This document shows, one piece after another, positions 21,201 through 32,531 of a stretch of DNA of 64,000 bases. Position numbers and translations under genes: made by a program. The notes under the pieces were generated by a model, which ran no database searches, was not told where the DNA came from, and was given only the letters and a program-made list of their open reading frames with translations. The first letter of the stretch is position 1. Each line of letters begins with the position of its first letter. Source of the stretch: Bimuria novae-zelandiae CBS 107.79 (lineage: Eukaryota; Ascomycota; Dothideomycetes; Pleosporales; Didymosphaeriaceae); the NCBI GenBank assembly GCA_010015655.1, contig ML976725.1, forward strand, positions 75,989 through 139,988. Direction: 5' to 3'.

Positions 21201-23480
21201 GATTTTGACTGCAAGTAACACGGAGTCTAGGCTTTGAGTAGATTGTACTAACTTCAATCCAACGGCCGAACAACCACCGATCCTCCAAATGGCATCGTCA
21301 AGTGCCTGGGGCACGACTACCACGGCATCGCCAGACAATCTACCAAAACCACGAACTTGTGACAAGGCGTCGTTCACGGAAGGAACAGCAGCGTTGATTA
21401 TAATGGGTGTTCCATGCATCCTGGTGTATCGATGAAGGGTTCTTGCTGAATCTCTGGACAAGGACCGGATCAGCTGCGACTCATCGATAGCGTTCCTGTC
21501 ATCGTCGTCCATGACAGAGCTGGGAGAGAAGCTGAGTAGTATTTTGGACTCGGGCACTAGATATCCGGCACTATGGCGAATTGCAGAGACGATTTCGGAG
21601 CGCTCCTCTTTTCCTGGATGTAATATCTCGTTCAGCACATGAAGTTCAGCAGAAGTGCGGTAAGTCTGGAACGAACCGAGCTTGTCTTGGAAATTACCAC
21701 AATAGCGCGGTCCGAGCTTGTGGTAAACGGCAATGAGCTCGTCCGACAGTGGCTCTGCAATGAGATGAAATGAAGCCATGGATAATCTTGACGACAGCAC
21801 GTTGCGGCCAAGTCGAGGAGCCAAGGCCCGCGGCGTGCCCAAGAAGGCAAGCACACGATGCTGACCACGACTGGAAGACATAGATGCGAAGCTTTCCTGA
21901 CTACTCTCCAACACGGGCGGATGCGATGGGTAGTGAGCCTTCATTGTCTCGGTAAACTCACCGTCTACAAATAGGTAGGCTCGGTGAGGATCCAAGCTTA
22001 ACGCTTTCGGCCGTCGGTGGACAACGGCAATGTGATACCACCGGCCTTCTTGGAAGCGTGGTGCTTTCTTGAAGCGAACGCTAGGGGTTATGCCTGCCGA
22101 GTGCCCCATGTAGGTCTGTAAGATGAAGCATCGCGTATCTTTCTCAAGATAAGCCATCAAGAAACAGGTCTGGGTATCATCATAGGCGCCGAAAATGGTG
22201 GTGTGACAGTTAGGATCGTATTTATCTACCCGGATCCAGGCCGCGAAAGTGTAACCGCCACCTGGAGAAATGGGTGGGAAAGGACGGCCCATGTCCGGTA
22301 GCTCTACAGCGCTAAAACCGTGTAGTGAGAGATCGAATTGAATGAAAGGCGGACCGCGGGAGATGCGCATCCCCTGGTGTAGAAATTCGGCAGCATGTTG
22401 TGATGTGGCTGCTTTTCGAAACAGGTAGTAGGCGTCGTCTAGCTTATTGATGCCGAATTCGATGAGTTGATCGGCAAGCTCTCGCAAAAGTGCTGCCTCT
22501 ACTCGGGCGCATTTGTTGTCGAACAGAAGCGGAAGAATAATGCTGAGCACTCCAGTTATGTGCATGCTGGCCTTGTTATACGAAGACAGGGTGGTGATCT
22601 CCAGGATCGCTAGCAAGACTGCCACGGACAACGGTTTCGAACGTGTCCCCGGGGCGTCTTTCCCGGACAAGCCCTTCCAGAAATGCAGAATGGTCGGTAT
22701 GATGTCAGGATTCTGGAGCACCTCGTTGCCGCTGAACACCGTGCGCACCTGTGTCCGCAATGCGTCCAGGTCCACGTCAGGATCGCCATATAGCGAACGA
22801 GGGCTCGAGACAACAATCTCGGCCGTGGCCGCCTCATCCTGCTCCGCAACTTCTGTTTCGGTCTGCAACGTCTCCCCTTGGATCTCCTCCACCTTTTTGT
22901 CAATGTCCCGAAAGATGCGTGTCACGGCCTCTTCGCCGAGTGCAAAGGCAAAGAGGCAGCCAAATAGCTGCTCCTGCCCAGCGTCATCCCGCTTGCTGTT
23001 GGACTGCCCGCCAAATATGCCAGTGCTTCCCAAGGCCTGCTCCAGCGCGCTCCAGCCACTGCCCTCGACCCGATTGGCAAAAAAGCGCTTGTTTCCGGCG
23101 TGCTCCTTGAGTGCTTCCGAGAGCACATCCAATGTGCTTTTTATGACCTCGAAAAAGTCAATGCGGTCGGGTGGGGAGAGCTGCTCGGGCTTGTAGAAGC
23201 CAGACACGGAGCGGAGAGTCAAGAGCAGGACCTCGAAGCCGCGTACGTGGCGAAAGGCATCTTTGGTCTGCGTATGCTCGTGGGAGTCGATCAGCAGCTG
23301 GCGCATGCGGCGGAGAGCGTTGCTCTGGGCTTGAAGTAAATCGGCGGTCGGCGGGGAAGTCTCAGAGGCGCGAATGAGCTCGTCGGCGAGGCTACGCAGC
23401 TCGGCTATCTGGTTGTTCATGGGCGGCGCCCTCGAGGCAGCCGTCGAAGAGCGATGGCGGCGGGCGGAGGCCATGTTCAT
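15275..23480 (-). CDS. BEACH-WD40 protein (LvsA/neurobeachin/Bph1 family)
   Basis: Giant scaffold of the BEACH family, involved in vesicle trafficking, vacuolar sorting and autophagy. At least three exons: 23480-20343, 20297-15657, 15601-15275, with introns of 45 and 55 bp (GTACGA...TCAG, GTAAAT...CCAG). This gives about 2,701 residues. In order: helical armadillo-like N-terminus; a concanavalin A-like domain around 370-600 (GGGYTFAAWIRVDKYD); a long helical middle region with a charged stretch near KRKDKLRQWDVEEK; a PH-BEACH domain near 1860-2000; the BEACH domain near 2035-2320 (GELSNYHYLMFINTLAGRTF, YPVFPWIISNY, FFLPDFLTNINNYDFG, WIDLIFGYKQRG); and WD40 repeats to the end. The C-terminal WD exon completes the propeller (VYTGDEEGRVVRSLF). 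Start chosen at MNMASARRHRSS. The subtilisin gene is divergent, ~860 bp away. Confidence 0.93.
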
Positions 23481-24337
23481 GAAAATGCACCGCCGCTACG
23501 AGAGACTGAGCGAGATCGCAGCGGGGACAGCAGAGTCATCGCTCTGTCATGAGGATGAGGGATACGAAACACCAGCAGGGAGCGAGGGAAGGTGCACAGT
23601 GAATTATCTCCAACTTCTGTGCTGAGCTGGTTGTGTTGTGGTGAATTGTGGAGCTCCAAAACGCAAGGGTCCAAGCTCTCGACCTGCGGCGGAGCACGTT
23701 GTAGGCACCCGCCAAACGCGCGCTATAATGGTTCACACGCAATAGTGCAGACGACAGGCCGAGGGTGTAGGAATGCACTCAATGTCGAGCCTGGGTAATG
23801 ATAGATAGGCGCTATTCGCCTCACGCGCGCTGTGTTGTGCTCAGGTGCTGACATGAGGCTGTTCACGCGGGCCAACCGCACTAGCTCTCCAACGGGGAAG
23901 GGGAAGGCGCGGCCGGGTCGTAACTGCCTCCTTTGCGGTTCACAGTATCATGAAATGCTGGTGTCTTCTACAGATGCTCGTCCAGAAGAAGGCCGTACAT
24001 GTACTTACACGCAATGGAGTCTCCCCGCGACCTGCTCGGGAGACTTGCATGCTGCGAGGCGAAGCATGGGTGATTGCCGCATTCGGCATGATGGATGGGG
24101 AAGGCTGGGGCTGGCGCACGGAGCCTTGTTATGCGTCATGTGTTGCCGCCTTGATACGCGCTGATAACAGCTAACCCGAGGCCGGGGCTATAAGAGAGCT
24201 CCATCACCACAGCTATCGCCTGCGCTCCAGCTCCGCTCACCCATCATCATCCTCCCCATCTCTTCCCCATTCATCCACTTGTCTGCCTTTGTAGAACCTG
24301 TTCTGGGTAATACAGGCACTTTCACAACTCCACAATC
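23481..24337. promoter_or_regulatory. divergent promoter region between BEACH and subtilisin genes
   Basis: This 857-bp non-coding region separates two divergently transcribed genes. On the subtilisin side CTATAAGAG (24188-24196) lies ~145 bp before the ATG and is followed by a CT-rich leader (CCATCATCATCCTCCCCATC), typical of strongly expressed fungal genes. No element is obvious on the BEACH side. Confidence 0.5.
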
Positions 24338-26168
24338 ATGAGGTACTCAAGCCTCGCCTTGCTGCCGCTGGCCGCAGCTTCCCCCTTCAAGGTGGGCACC
24401 ATCCACAACGACGCCGCTCCCGTTCTGTCGTCAACGAACGCCGAGGAGATCGTTCCCAACTCGTACATTGTCGTCTTGAAGAAGCACGTCAAAGATGCAA
24501 AGAAGCATCATGAGTGGGTGCAGAGCGTCCACACCAAGGCTCAGGATGAGCGCATGGAGCTCCGCAAGCGTTCCCAGTTCCCCATCACTACCGAGATCTT
24601 CGAAGGTCTCAAGCACACATACGACATCGTCGACGGCCTAATGGGCTACTCCGGTCACTTTAACGACGAGACGCTCGAGCAGATCCGGAGACACCCAGAT
24701 GTGAGTACCCTGTTTCCTCGTCCCAAGAGCAGCATAGGCGGTGAGCCGTGAGCTTAGAGGCCGCGTGCTGCGCAGCTCCGTTGCTATGCGAGCGGCCGCT
24801 TTCGGTGGCAAGCTCCCAAGTTGGCCCCAGTTCGACGCCACGCAATACTACGCAATCGCACGTGATTCCGCGTCCGTCTCGGTACCTGCATGATAGAACC
24901 CTGGCTAACGTTTACTCGCGTTACAGGTCGATTACATCGAGAAGGACTCCATTGTCCACACGATGGGTGGCGACGACTACGAGACGGAGAAGAACGCTCC
25001 GTGGGGTCTTGCCCGTATCTCGCACCGCGACTCCCTTAGTTTCGGCACATGGAACAAGTACCTCTACTCCGCCGACGGCGGTGAGGGTGTGGATGTCTAT
25101 GTCATCGACACTGGCACCAACTACAAGCACGTTGACTTCGAAGGTCGCGCCCATTGGGGCAAGACCGTTCCCAACGGCGATGCCGATGAGGATGGCAACG
25201 GTCACGGTACCCATTGCTCTGGCACTGTTGCCGGCAAGAAGTACGGTGTTGCCAAAAAGGCTGAGGTCTACGCTGTCAAGGTGCTCCGCTCCAACGGCTC
25301 TGGCACCATGTCCGACGTCGTCAAGGGCGTCGAGTACGCCGTTCAGGCACACAAGGAGCAGGTCAAGAAGGCCAAGGACGGCAAGCGCAAGGGTTTCAAG
25401 GGCTCCGCGGCCAACATGAGCTTGGGCGGTGGCAAGTCTACTACGCTCGACCTCGCTGTCAACGCCGCTGTCGACGCCGGTATCCACTTCGCCGTTGCTG
25501 CCGGTAACGACAACGCCGACTCATGCAACTACTCTCCTGCTGCCGCTGAGAACGCCGTCACTGTGGGCGCCTCTACCCTCCTTGACGAGCGTGCGTATTT
25601 CTCCAACTACGGAAAGTGCAACGACATTTTCGCCCCTGGTCTCAACATCCTTTCCACCTGGATCGGCTCCGAGCATGCCACCAACACCATCTCTGGTACC
25701 TCCATGGCTTCGCCCCACATTGCTGGTCTCCTCGCCTACCTGCTATCTCTTCAGCCTGCCAAGGACTCCGCCTACGCTGTCGCTGACATCACTCCCAAGA
25801 AGCTCAAGGCTAACCTCATCTCCATCGGTACCGTTGGTGCCCTCTCCGACGTTCCCAGCAACACCAAGAACATCCTTGCCTGGAACGGTGGTGGCTCGTC
25901 CAACTACTCCGACATCATTGAGAAGGGTGGCTACGTTGTCAAGAAGTCCGAGGAGAAGGATGAGGGTCTCACTGTCACCCTTCCTTCGGTTTCCGAGATT
26001 GAGGAAGACTTCGAGGCTGAGCTCAAGAAGGCTAAGAACGCCGCCGGACGTGCTGGCTCTCGCCTCAACGAGAAGCTTGACAAGCTCACCGGTGACATCG
26101 AGGACTTCATCGCCCATGAGATGGAAGGCTTCTTCGAAGAGTTCAAGGAGCGCGTTGCCCGCGAATAA
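24338..26168 (+). CDS. subtilisin-like serine protease (vacuolar protease B/cerevisin type, S8)
   Basis: Endoprotease of the proteinase K/cerevisin branch, in fungi a vacuolar or secreted enzyme and a common allergen. Two exons (24338-24700, 24927-26168) are joined over a 226-bp intron (GTGAGT...ACAG), giving 534 residues. A signal peptide (MRYSSLALLPLAAASPF) precedes an I9 inhibitory propeptide (IVPNSYIVVLKKHV ... GYSGHF). The catalytic domain starts near NAPWGLARISHRD. The triad is complete: Asp182 (VDVYVIDTGTN), His214 (GNGHGTHCSGTVAG) and Ser380 (ISGTSMASPHIAG), with the oxyanion Asn in VAAGNDNADSCN. A charged helical tail after residue ~450 (EIEEDFEAELKKAKNAAGR) resembles the C-terminal extension of vacuolar PepC/Prb1 homologues, supporting vacuolar location. 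Codon use is strongly biased to C-ending codons, suggesting high expression. Confidence 0.95.
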
Positions 26169-26920
26169 GCGAATCATGTCGCGCTTTCTACAAGATGCTG
26201 GCGCGATGGTGCGCCACTGCTAGAACTTGTTTGCATATAGCATGGGAAGTGCTCGGGTGTATTGTTCCGTAGCACGCATAACATATGGATCGGGTTGATT
26301 TGGATCTAGGCGCCGGGATTTCTGTCGCACGTTTCTGTCATCTTTCCTAGTATTGTCCGAGCATGTCAGTCAGCTAAGGCTCCGTGTACGTCATAATGGT
26401 TTTGAAGGAACATAACGAAGTAGCCGCAGCTAGAATGCATGTGTGGTCCTTCCCCAGCCCTCGTGAGCGTTGTATTAGTGTACTGTGATTTGTAGCTTCC
26501 TACTTTAACCGCGCTTGCCAAACAACGAGGGAGACATTTGCATCGAACTATGGCTACAAACCAAGGGTCTAACAATTACATGATAAACGTGGACAGATTG
26601 TGGTACTGTAATCCATTCAAAACGAGAACCTCTCCAGTCCTCCAAGCAACGCTTGGTGATCCTTTCCCGCTGACCAATTAGGGCTTGCTGACTGTCGGGC
26701 GAACTTGGCGGGGCGACATGTGAGATTTCTTCACCTCAGCTACCAGTACAGTCATAATTCAACCTGCTCATGTCTCCGCTTACATTGACTCGGGAACCAT
26801 ATCGCCACTCAACAAGAGATGGATTGATCGGACGCATGGTCGGGTGAATGTGACCGCCTTCTCACCACCAGGCAGACACAAGGTGGTTTGCTTACTATTA
26901 ACTCATGTACATGCATCGAC
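26169..26920. other. intergenic
   Basis: 3' region of the protease gene and 5' region of the transcription factor gene. No further gene is supported. Confidence 0.5.
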
Positions 26921-29221
26921 ATGGCTGTGACACAAAATCTATCAGACGCCTCGACGCCCGAATCAGCAACAACAGCTTCGGAGAGGCCAATCCAAAAAGC
27001 TTTTTCCTGCGTGCTCTGTGCGCAACGCAAGGTCAGATGTGACAAAGCGCCTGGTGGGTGTGCAAACTGCACAAAAGCGCGCGTGGACTGCGTGTATAAA
27101 GCTCCCCCGCCACCGCGAAGACGCAAGAAGGGTGTGCGTGAAGTTGATCTCCAGACTCGACTGAGGTTGTACGAGAGAGTTTTGAAAGAGCATGGCGTGG
27201 ATCCTGAGGAGTTGGTCAGGAAAGAGTTGGAGGGGCCCGTGAAGAGAGATGACGACATTATCGGCATGGATAAGTACGTGGATGATTGCGGAGCGGGGGA
27301 AGACACGTCTAGGGATGGGGGGAAGAGGAGGGCGGGCGTTCTTGTGACGGAGGGGGGAAAGAGCAGGTATTTGGAGAACACGCTTTGGACCAGTCTGCAA
27401 AGTGAATTCCGCGATCCGAAAAGGATTCTTGAGGACTCTTCGGATGAGGAGGAAGATGCTACCAGACCTGGAAGAGTACCTTCGCAGCTCACCACGTGCG
27501 GTGGCGATGCACTGCTGGGCGCCTCTCTTCTAGGCAACGCAAATGCACCAAGTAACCTGCGGTCATTTCATCCGAGCCCTGGACAGATTTTCAAGCTGTG
27601 GCAGGTTTATTTGGACAATATCAACCCGCTTATCAAGGTCTTCCACGCGCCCTCTGTGCAGCAGCTCATCTCGAATGCGAGTGGGAACCTAGACAGCATC
27701 CCGAAGAACGTGGAGTGTCTGATGTTTGGCATCTACTGCACTGCGGTGGAGAGTTTAGGGAATACAGAGTGCATCGCTATCTTGGACGAGCCCAAAGAAG
27801 TCGCAAGTAAACGATTCAAGACAGCGGGGCACCTCGCGCTCATCAGAACGAGCTTCCTCAAGACATCGGATCCGATGGTTCTACAGGCTTTCGTGCTCTT
27901 CATCACCTCACTGATCAACTTTGACGCGAGGGTTGTCTGGATATTGACGGGCGTTGCAGCGAGAATTGGACAGAGGATAGGCCTCCATCAAGACCCAGAG
28001 ACACTAGGCTTGCCACCATTCGAGTGTGAGATGCGCCGCAGACTCTGGTACCAAATCATGATGCAAGACGGTTTCGCCGAGAAGCTCGCCGGCACCGGCG
28101 GCACCATCTTCTTCGGCGAAGTCAATCGCCCCTCGAACCTCAACGACAGCGACCTCTTCCCGGATATGAAAGAGCTTCCGCAAGAACACCAAGGCGCCAC
28201 GGAAATGATGTTCTTCCTGATCCGCTGCCACCTCGGCGAGTTCCTGCGGCACTCGGCGAACCCCAAGTCCACATATGACGGCGTGTGGAACAAGCTGTCC
28301 GGAACCGCGGCGTCGCTTGCGGTCAAGGATAAAGCGATTGATGAGCTCGAGGCATTGTATCAACGAAAATTCTTGAATTACTGTGACAAGGCGGTGCCGT
28401 GGCACTTCATGTGCACCTACCTCGCTAAAGGCGTCATCGCCATGCTCCGCTTCATTGCACACTGCCCCGAAGGCACCGACGCGAACCTCCCACAGTCTGA
28501 GAAAGATTTGCTCTTCGAATGGTCCGTGTCCGTCGTGCGCTGGCAGAACCACGCCTACACGACCAAAGAGATGCAGGGCTGTCTATGGCACATCAACTCA
28601 CACTTCCAGTGGAAAGGGTTCGTGTACTTTGTGTCGGCGCTGAAGGAGCGCACCGAGGGCGATGAGGTGGATAAGGCGTGGAAGGAGGTGCAGACGGTGT
28701 TTGAGTGCCATCCGAATTTTTCGACGCAAGCGAGGAGGCAGGCGCTGCCGATTGCGGTGGCGACGTTGACGTTAACGTCGTGGGACGCGTATGTGGAGAA
28801 GAGAGGGGTACCGAGCGGGGGCGAGCCGGTTTTTATAAAGGTGTTGAGGGCGAGGAAGCAGAAGGGGAAGGAGACTTCCAAGACTGTATCTGGTTCACAA
28901 CATGCCGAGCAAGTGCAGGCCGATATCGTTCAGCCATCACAGGAGACTACATCGTTTGTGCAACCGCAAGATCCGACGTCGACCATGCCGTATACGGACA
29001 CCATCTCCAGTTTTCAGTGGGATACGAATGTCGCGAACACGTTTGATGGTCCGCAGCTTGGAGACTTGGATGTGCCGATGGGAGAAGATCAGTTCAACTG
29101 GTCGAACTGGGATAATGTCATGCTGAACTTTGAGCTGCAGAGGGCAAACAATTTCGCAACGGATGGGACCGGATTTGGAACGCCGTATAGCATGTACGGG
29201 CAGCATGGCGGACAATACTAG
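26921..29221 (+). CDS. Zn2Cys6 fungal transcription factor
   Basis: Nuclear DNA-binding regulator. A single open frame of 766 residues runs from the ATG at 26921; the frame extends a little upstream but without an ATG. The binuclear zinc cluster is complete: C30-x2-C33-x6-C40-x6-C47-x2-C50-x6-C57 (CVLCAQRKVRCDKAPGG...). A basic linker (PPPPRRRKKG) and a short predicted coiled coil (LQTRLRLYERVLKEHGVDPE) suggest dimer binding. The middle shows the fungal-specific transcription factor domain (LWQVYLDNINPLIKVFHAPS, GVAARIGQRIGLHQDPE, CEMRRRLWYQIMMQDGF). The C-terminus is acidic and rich in Gln, Asn and Trp, fitting an activation region. No introns are needed. Neighbours do not form a clear metabolic cluster, so the target pathway is unknown. 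Confidence 0.92.
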   Translation: MAVTQNLSDASTPESATTASERPIQKAFSCVLCAQRKVRCDKAPGGCANCTKARVDCVYKAPPPPRRRKKGVREVDLQTRLRLYERVLKEHGVDPEELVRKELEGPVKRDDDIIGMDKYVDDCGAGEDTSRDGGKRRAGVLVTEGGKSRYLENTLWTSLQSEFRDPKRILEDSSDEEEDATRPGRVPSQLTTCGGDALLGASLLGNANAPSNLRSFHPSPGQIFKLWQVYLDNINPLIKVFHAPSVQQLISNASGNLDSIPKNVECLMFGIYCTAVESLGNTECIAILDEPKEVASKRFKTAGHLALIRTSFLKTSDPMVLQAFVLFITSLINFDARVVWILTGVAARIGQRIGLHQDPETLGLPPFECEMRRRLWYQIMMQDGFAEKLAGTGGTIFFGEVNRPSNLNDSDLFPDMKELPQEHQGATEMMFFLIRCHLGEFLRHSANPKSTYDGVWNKLSGTAASLAVKDKAIDELEALYQRKFLNYCDKAVPWHFMCTYLAKGVIAMLRFIAHCPEGTDANLPQSEKDLLFEWSVSVVRWQNHAYTTKEMQGCLWHINSHFQWKGFVYFVSALKERTEGDEVDKAWKEVQTVFECHPNFSTQARRQALPIAVATLTLTSWDAYVEKRGVPSGGEPVFIKVLRARKQKGKETSKTVSGSQHAEQVQADIVQPSQETTSFVQPQDPTSTMPYTDTISSFQWDTNVANTFDGPQLGDLDVPMGEDQFNWSNWDNVMLNFELQRANNFATDGTGFGTPYSMYGQHGGQY

Positions 29222-29392
29222 AACCTTGGAAGCCATCAAGCAAAGTGGTGTCCTGGACAAATTACTTTCACCTTTACCTCTTGGACCTCTTGGCGGCGCG
29301 CGCGCGCCTTCCAAAAGGGTGTGCCAAGGTGGTGCCTACGCGCCTGCTTGAAACGAACGTGCACTCTGCTACACCCGACACTCACCTTCTGC

Positions 29393-30317
29393 ATGGCGAA
29401 AAAGACAGGCCGCCGCGGTATTCGATCCCAATCCAAAGCTCCAGCCGAACCCACCGTGCCTCCAACGGACAGTAAGTTCGCTCCAGACAAAATTTCAATC
29501 CAACGGCCACGCAGATGCTCGTTTTCAAGCAGACATGGTAGAGAAATCACAAAAGCGCCTTTTGGGCACCCTGAAAGACCTTCTCGCCACGGGCAAGTAC
29601 TCCGACCTCACCATTACGTGTGGTGTCGACACCTACGCTGTTCATGCCATGGTCGTCTGTTCGCAGTCGGAGTTCCTCGCCGGCGCTGCGCGGTTCCCTG
29701 GCATCGAGTCTGAGACTAAAAACGTGGATTTGTCGGACGAGGAGCCCGCTATTGTCAAGCTGTTGATGCAATTCCTCTACGAGGGCGATTATGCGCCGCT
29801 CATCTCCGATGAGAACTTGGACTCTGAGGAGTCGGAGGAAGCATCATCGGTTGCGCCTCACACGTGCTGCGTCTATGACTTGTGGGGTCAGATGTGCAGC
29901 CGGAAGTTATGCCAACATCACCAATGCGGCCACAACTGCAATAGAAATTGTCGCAACTTCGTTTGCTCAACCTGCAACCCTCCGCCCGGCACTCAAGCTT
30001 CTAACCTGTCCATTCACTCCAAGCTCTACGAGATCGGCGACCGTCTCTTAGTCGACGTCCTAAAGGATCTCGCACGCGCCAAGTTTGCAAACGCGTGCAT
30101 TCATTTCTGGGAGGATCGTGCGTTCCCTACGGTGGCTACGCATGCCTTCCAGTCGACATCCGAGGACGACAAAGGTCTGTGGGACTTGGTGTGCAAGACT
30201 GTGGCGGAGCATATGGAGCTGGTGAAGGATCCGGTCATTGATGTGCTACTGAACACGGTTCCGGGACTTGCTGTTGGACTGTTGAAGGAGAAGGGCGAGA
30301 AGTACAGGTGGTTCTAG
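29393..30317 (+). CDS. BTB/POZ domain protein with cysteine-rich insert
   Basis: Likely adaptor protein, possibly for cullin-3 ubiquitin ligases. Two exons (29393-29471, 29515-30317) are joined over a 43-bp intron (GTAAGT...GCAG), giving 293 residues. The basic N-terminus (MAKKTGRRGIRSQSK) precedes a BTB fold at ~46-115 (KYSDLTITCGVDTYAVHAMV, DEEPAIVKLLMQFLYEGDY). Between the BTB fold and a BACK-like helical tail lies an unusual insert at ~142-182 with nine Cys and several His (HTCC, CSRKLCQHHQCGHNC, CRNFVCSTC), which could bind metal. The helical tail resumes at SKLYEIGDRLLVDVLKDLAR. A broken paralogue lies 0.7 kb downstream on the same strand. The splice restores PTDNARFQADMVEK in frame, supporting the upstream start. 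Confidence 0.85.
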
Positions 30318-31002
30318 AGGGCTTGGCTGGGCTGTGGGTTTAGGCGATGCAGACGTTCATGAGACTGGGCCCTGTGTATGGTCTTTTGGATAGATATCTG
30401 GCTTCGTCCTATCTCACCAATGCGAAAAGGCGCCATTGGAGTACGGCCTGTACCGGTATGGTCATCATGGTCCTTTTGGGCTGAGTCGGTTTGTTTGCAA
30501 GCATGCGAACCTCAGATTTTGCAGTTGTGCAGTCCCAGGAAAATCAGCCATGAATTAGCGTTTCTTCACGAAGCAAGCTACTAAGGAAATATTTGCAGAG
30601 CAATCCCCTACTTGACACCTTCCTCTAGTTAGAACCCTCGTTTCATGCGATAAGCTTTAGTCACTGAAAGAAAGCTCACTCCAAACGTTGCTTCATTCTC
30701 AATTTTCGATGCTACAGCATTTTTCATTTTGTTTTGCCGTCCTCTGTACGCTTATTGCGTTTAGGACAGCCTTGGAGGTTCAGTTCGTTGATGGAGTGTA
30801 TATCTGGAAGCGGCGGCAGTCGCTCCTTCCCTCTGTACCTCCCTGACGTCACCTTTACTCTTGCTTGCTTTCGCTACCCCACTACTTTTATTCCCACTCT
30901 CACTCCTGTTTCCGCCCATAAACGTCCTTGAACAACGGCTTAGAGACTTTCGTCTGTCGCCGTAGCTCCCCTTGTCTCTTACGCCTCACTCGCCGTCTGA
31001 AG
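30318..31002. other. intergenic between BTB gene and BTB pseudogene
   Basis: No supported gene. The stretch before 31003 is CT-rich and resembles a retained promoter and leader of the broken paralogue. Confidence 0.45.
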
Positions 31003-31607
31003 ATGGCGGACAAGATAGGTGCTCACATCTTGTGTGGAACTCAAGAGTAAGTATTGACCGGATGTTACCCCTTCACAATGCCAGTTTCCGGCAGGCCTAC
31101 TTTGTAATGACGTTTTGTTCCACACGGCGTTCCGGTCGGGCGACTACGCCAATCTTCATATTACCTGCGGCGAAGACACGTATAAGGCTCACCGTGTCGT
31201 GGTGTGTCACAATGTCAAGTTCTTTGCGACAGTGGTCAAGTTTCCAGGCAAGGTAGGCAGATCCTCTTCCACCCCATTGCGCAAAAGGGCACGTGGACGA
31301 GCGTCTTCCGCAGCGAAGCTATGGAGGGCTTTCGGACTATTCGGCCATCAAGAAGCTTCTGAAAGAACAAGCTGATTTTTATAGGAGTCTCAAGACGATC
31401 GAATAGACCTACCCGAGGATGAGCCTGCTATCATCAAGCTGCGATGCAGTACCTTTACGAAGGTGATTACGAACCGAAAATATCGACGAAGTCTAGCGAG
31501 GCCATTCTGCAAGCATACAAGACACACAGGAGCTCATTGATGCCTCCTGGAATTGTTCCATTCAGCTTGCCCCATACATGCGTCCCGGCCATGCCGAAGT
31601 AAGTATT
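31003..31607 (+). pseudogene. truncated BTB-domain paralogue
   Basis: The sequence retains the layout of a BTB gene: a start (MADKIGAHILCGTQ) followed by GTAAGT at 31047, the fold FRSGDYANLHITCGEDTYKA at ~31130-31190, an apparent intron (GTAGGC ... ATAG, ~31252-31384), and ESQDDRIDLPEDEPAIIKL. At about 31440 the frame slips by one base before MQYLYEGDYEPKIS. The first intron also fails to restore the frame. After PHTCVPAMPK a TAA ends the match. The equivalent of the cysteine-rich insert and the helical tail is missing. Best explained as a decayed tandem duplicate of the 29393 gene. Confidence 0.7.
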
Positions 31608-32531
31608 TTGAGGAACATAAATCTCACTCTCTTAGTAAGCTAACAAATTCACTGCACAAGACGTTGGTAAAACGACACCTGCCGCGACTGTACCACTGTT
31701 TCCTAGAGCTGCGCTTGCTTCGCAAAACGATATTCAGCAGCTTATGTTTCACTAGCTCCCTAGCCAGCGGGTCATCCCGCGGGCTCCCAGCAACAACCCT
31801 CAACCTCCGATTGCTATTCTGCATATATTACGATGCTTATTTCCTTGGTGTTACGTACCTCGCAATCAGTGCCCAATCAACGCTCTATAGTTGTATCTTG
31901 GTCAGTGTATTCCAACAACGAGGTTAGAACCAAGGCAAGCAAGAACCCTGTGCACGTAGGAGGGGAAATTGGAACAAATCAGCTTGTTTTGTTCGAGTGA
32001 TCATTAGAACTTTACTTGCAGATAGTCAGGCCGACCGTGCTTGCATCCAGGACATCGCACGTGTGACATAGCAAGGCAGCAGTACCACGCAGAGATGGAT
32101 CAATATGCCGGGAATGATGTATAACGCCAATATTGTACGGTGATTTAAAGCCCCCCTCGTATGAGCAACGGAAATAAATATGTAGATAATGTTGGCCAAC
32201 AGAGTGGACAGCGCCATTGCTACCTAGCTAATGTTCTGCGCCACGTTATAAACAAATTCGGAGGCATTTGTCCACTCCAGGCAGCTATCACCACCTGTCG
32301 CAATCGCGCTTGCGCTGGCGACGTTCCTTGTGATTCGTCCCAACAAAATCTAGTCCCCTGCACGGGAAGAATTGCTACCTGGAGTGATACCGAGAGAAAA
32401 GAGAGGAAGGTGAATAGATAACCTTGCGGTTGATTGCGCTGCAGCGCCTGCGCATTGTTTGGAAACGTCGAAGCGGGGCTACGAGACCCGCCGCAACCAA
32501 ATGTGGTGCAACGCCTCAATCTATTCTCCAT
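31608..32531. other. intergenic, no supported gene
   Basis: Short frames without motifs occur on both strands. No repeat was recognised. Confidence 0.4.

Noticed and set aside
26888..26920. Upstream extension of the Zn2Cys6 regulator
   Set aside because: It begins at a TTG, not ATG; the first in-frame ATG is at 26921.
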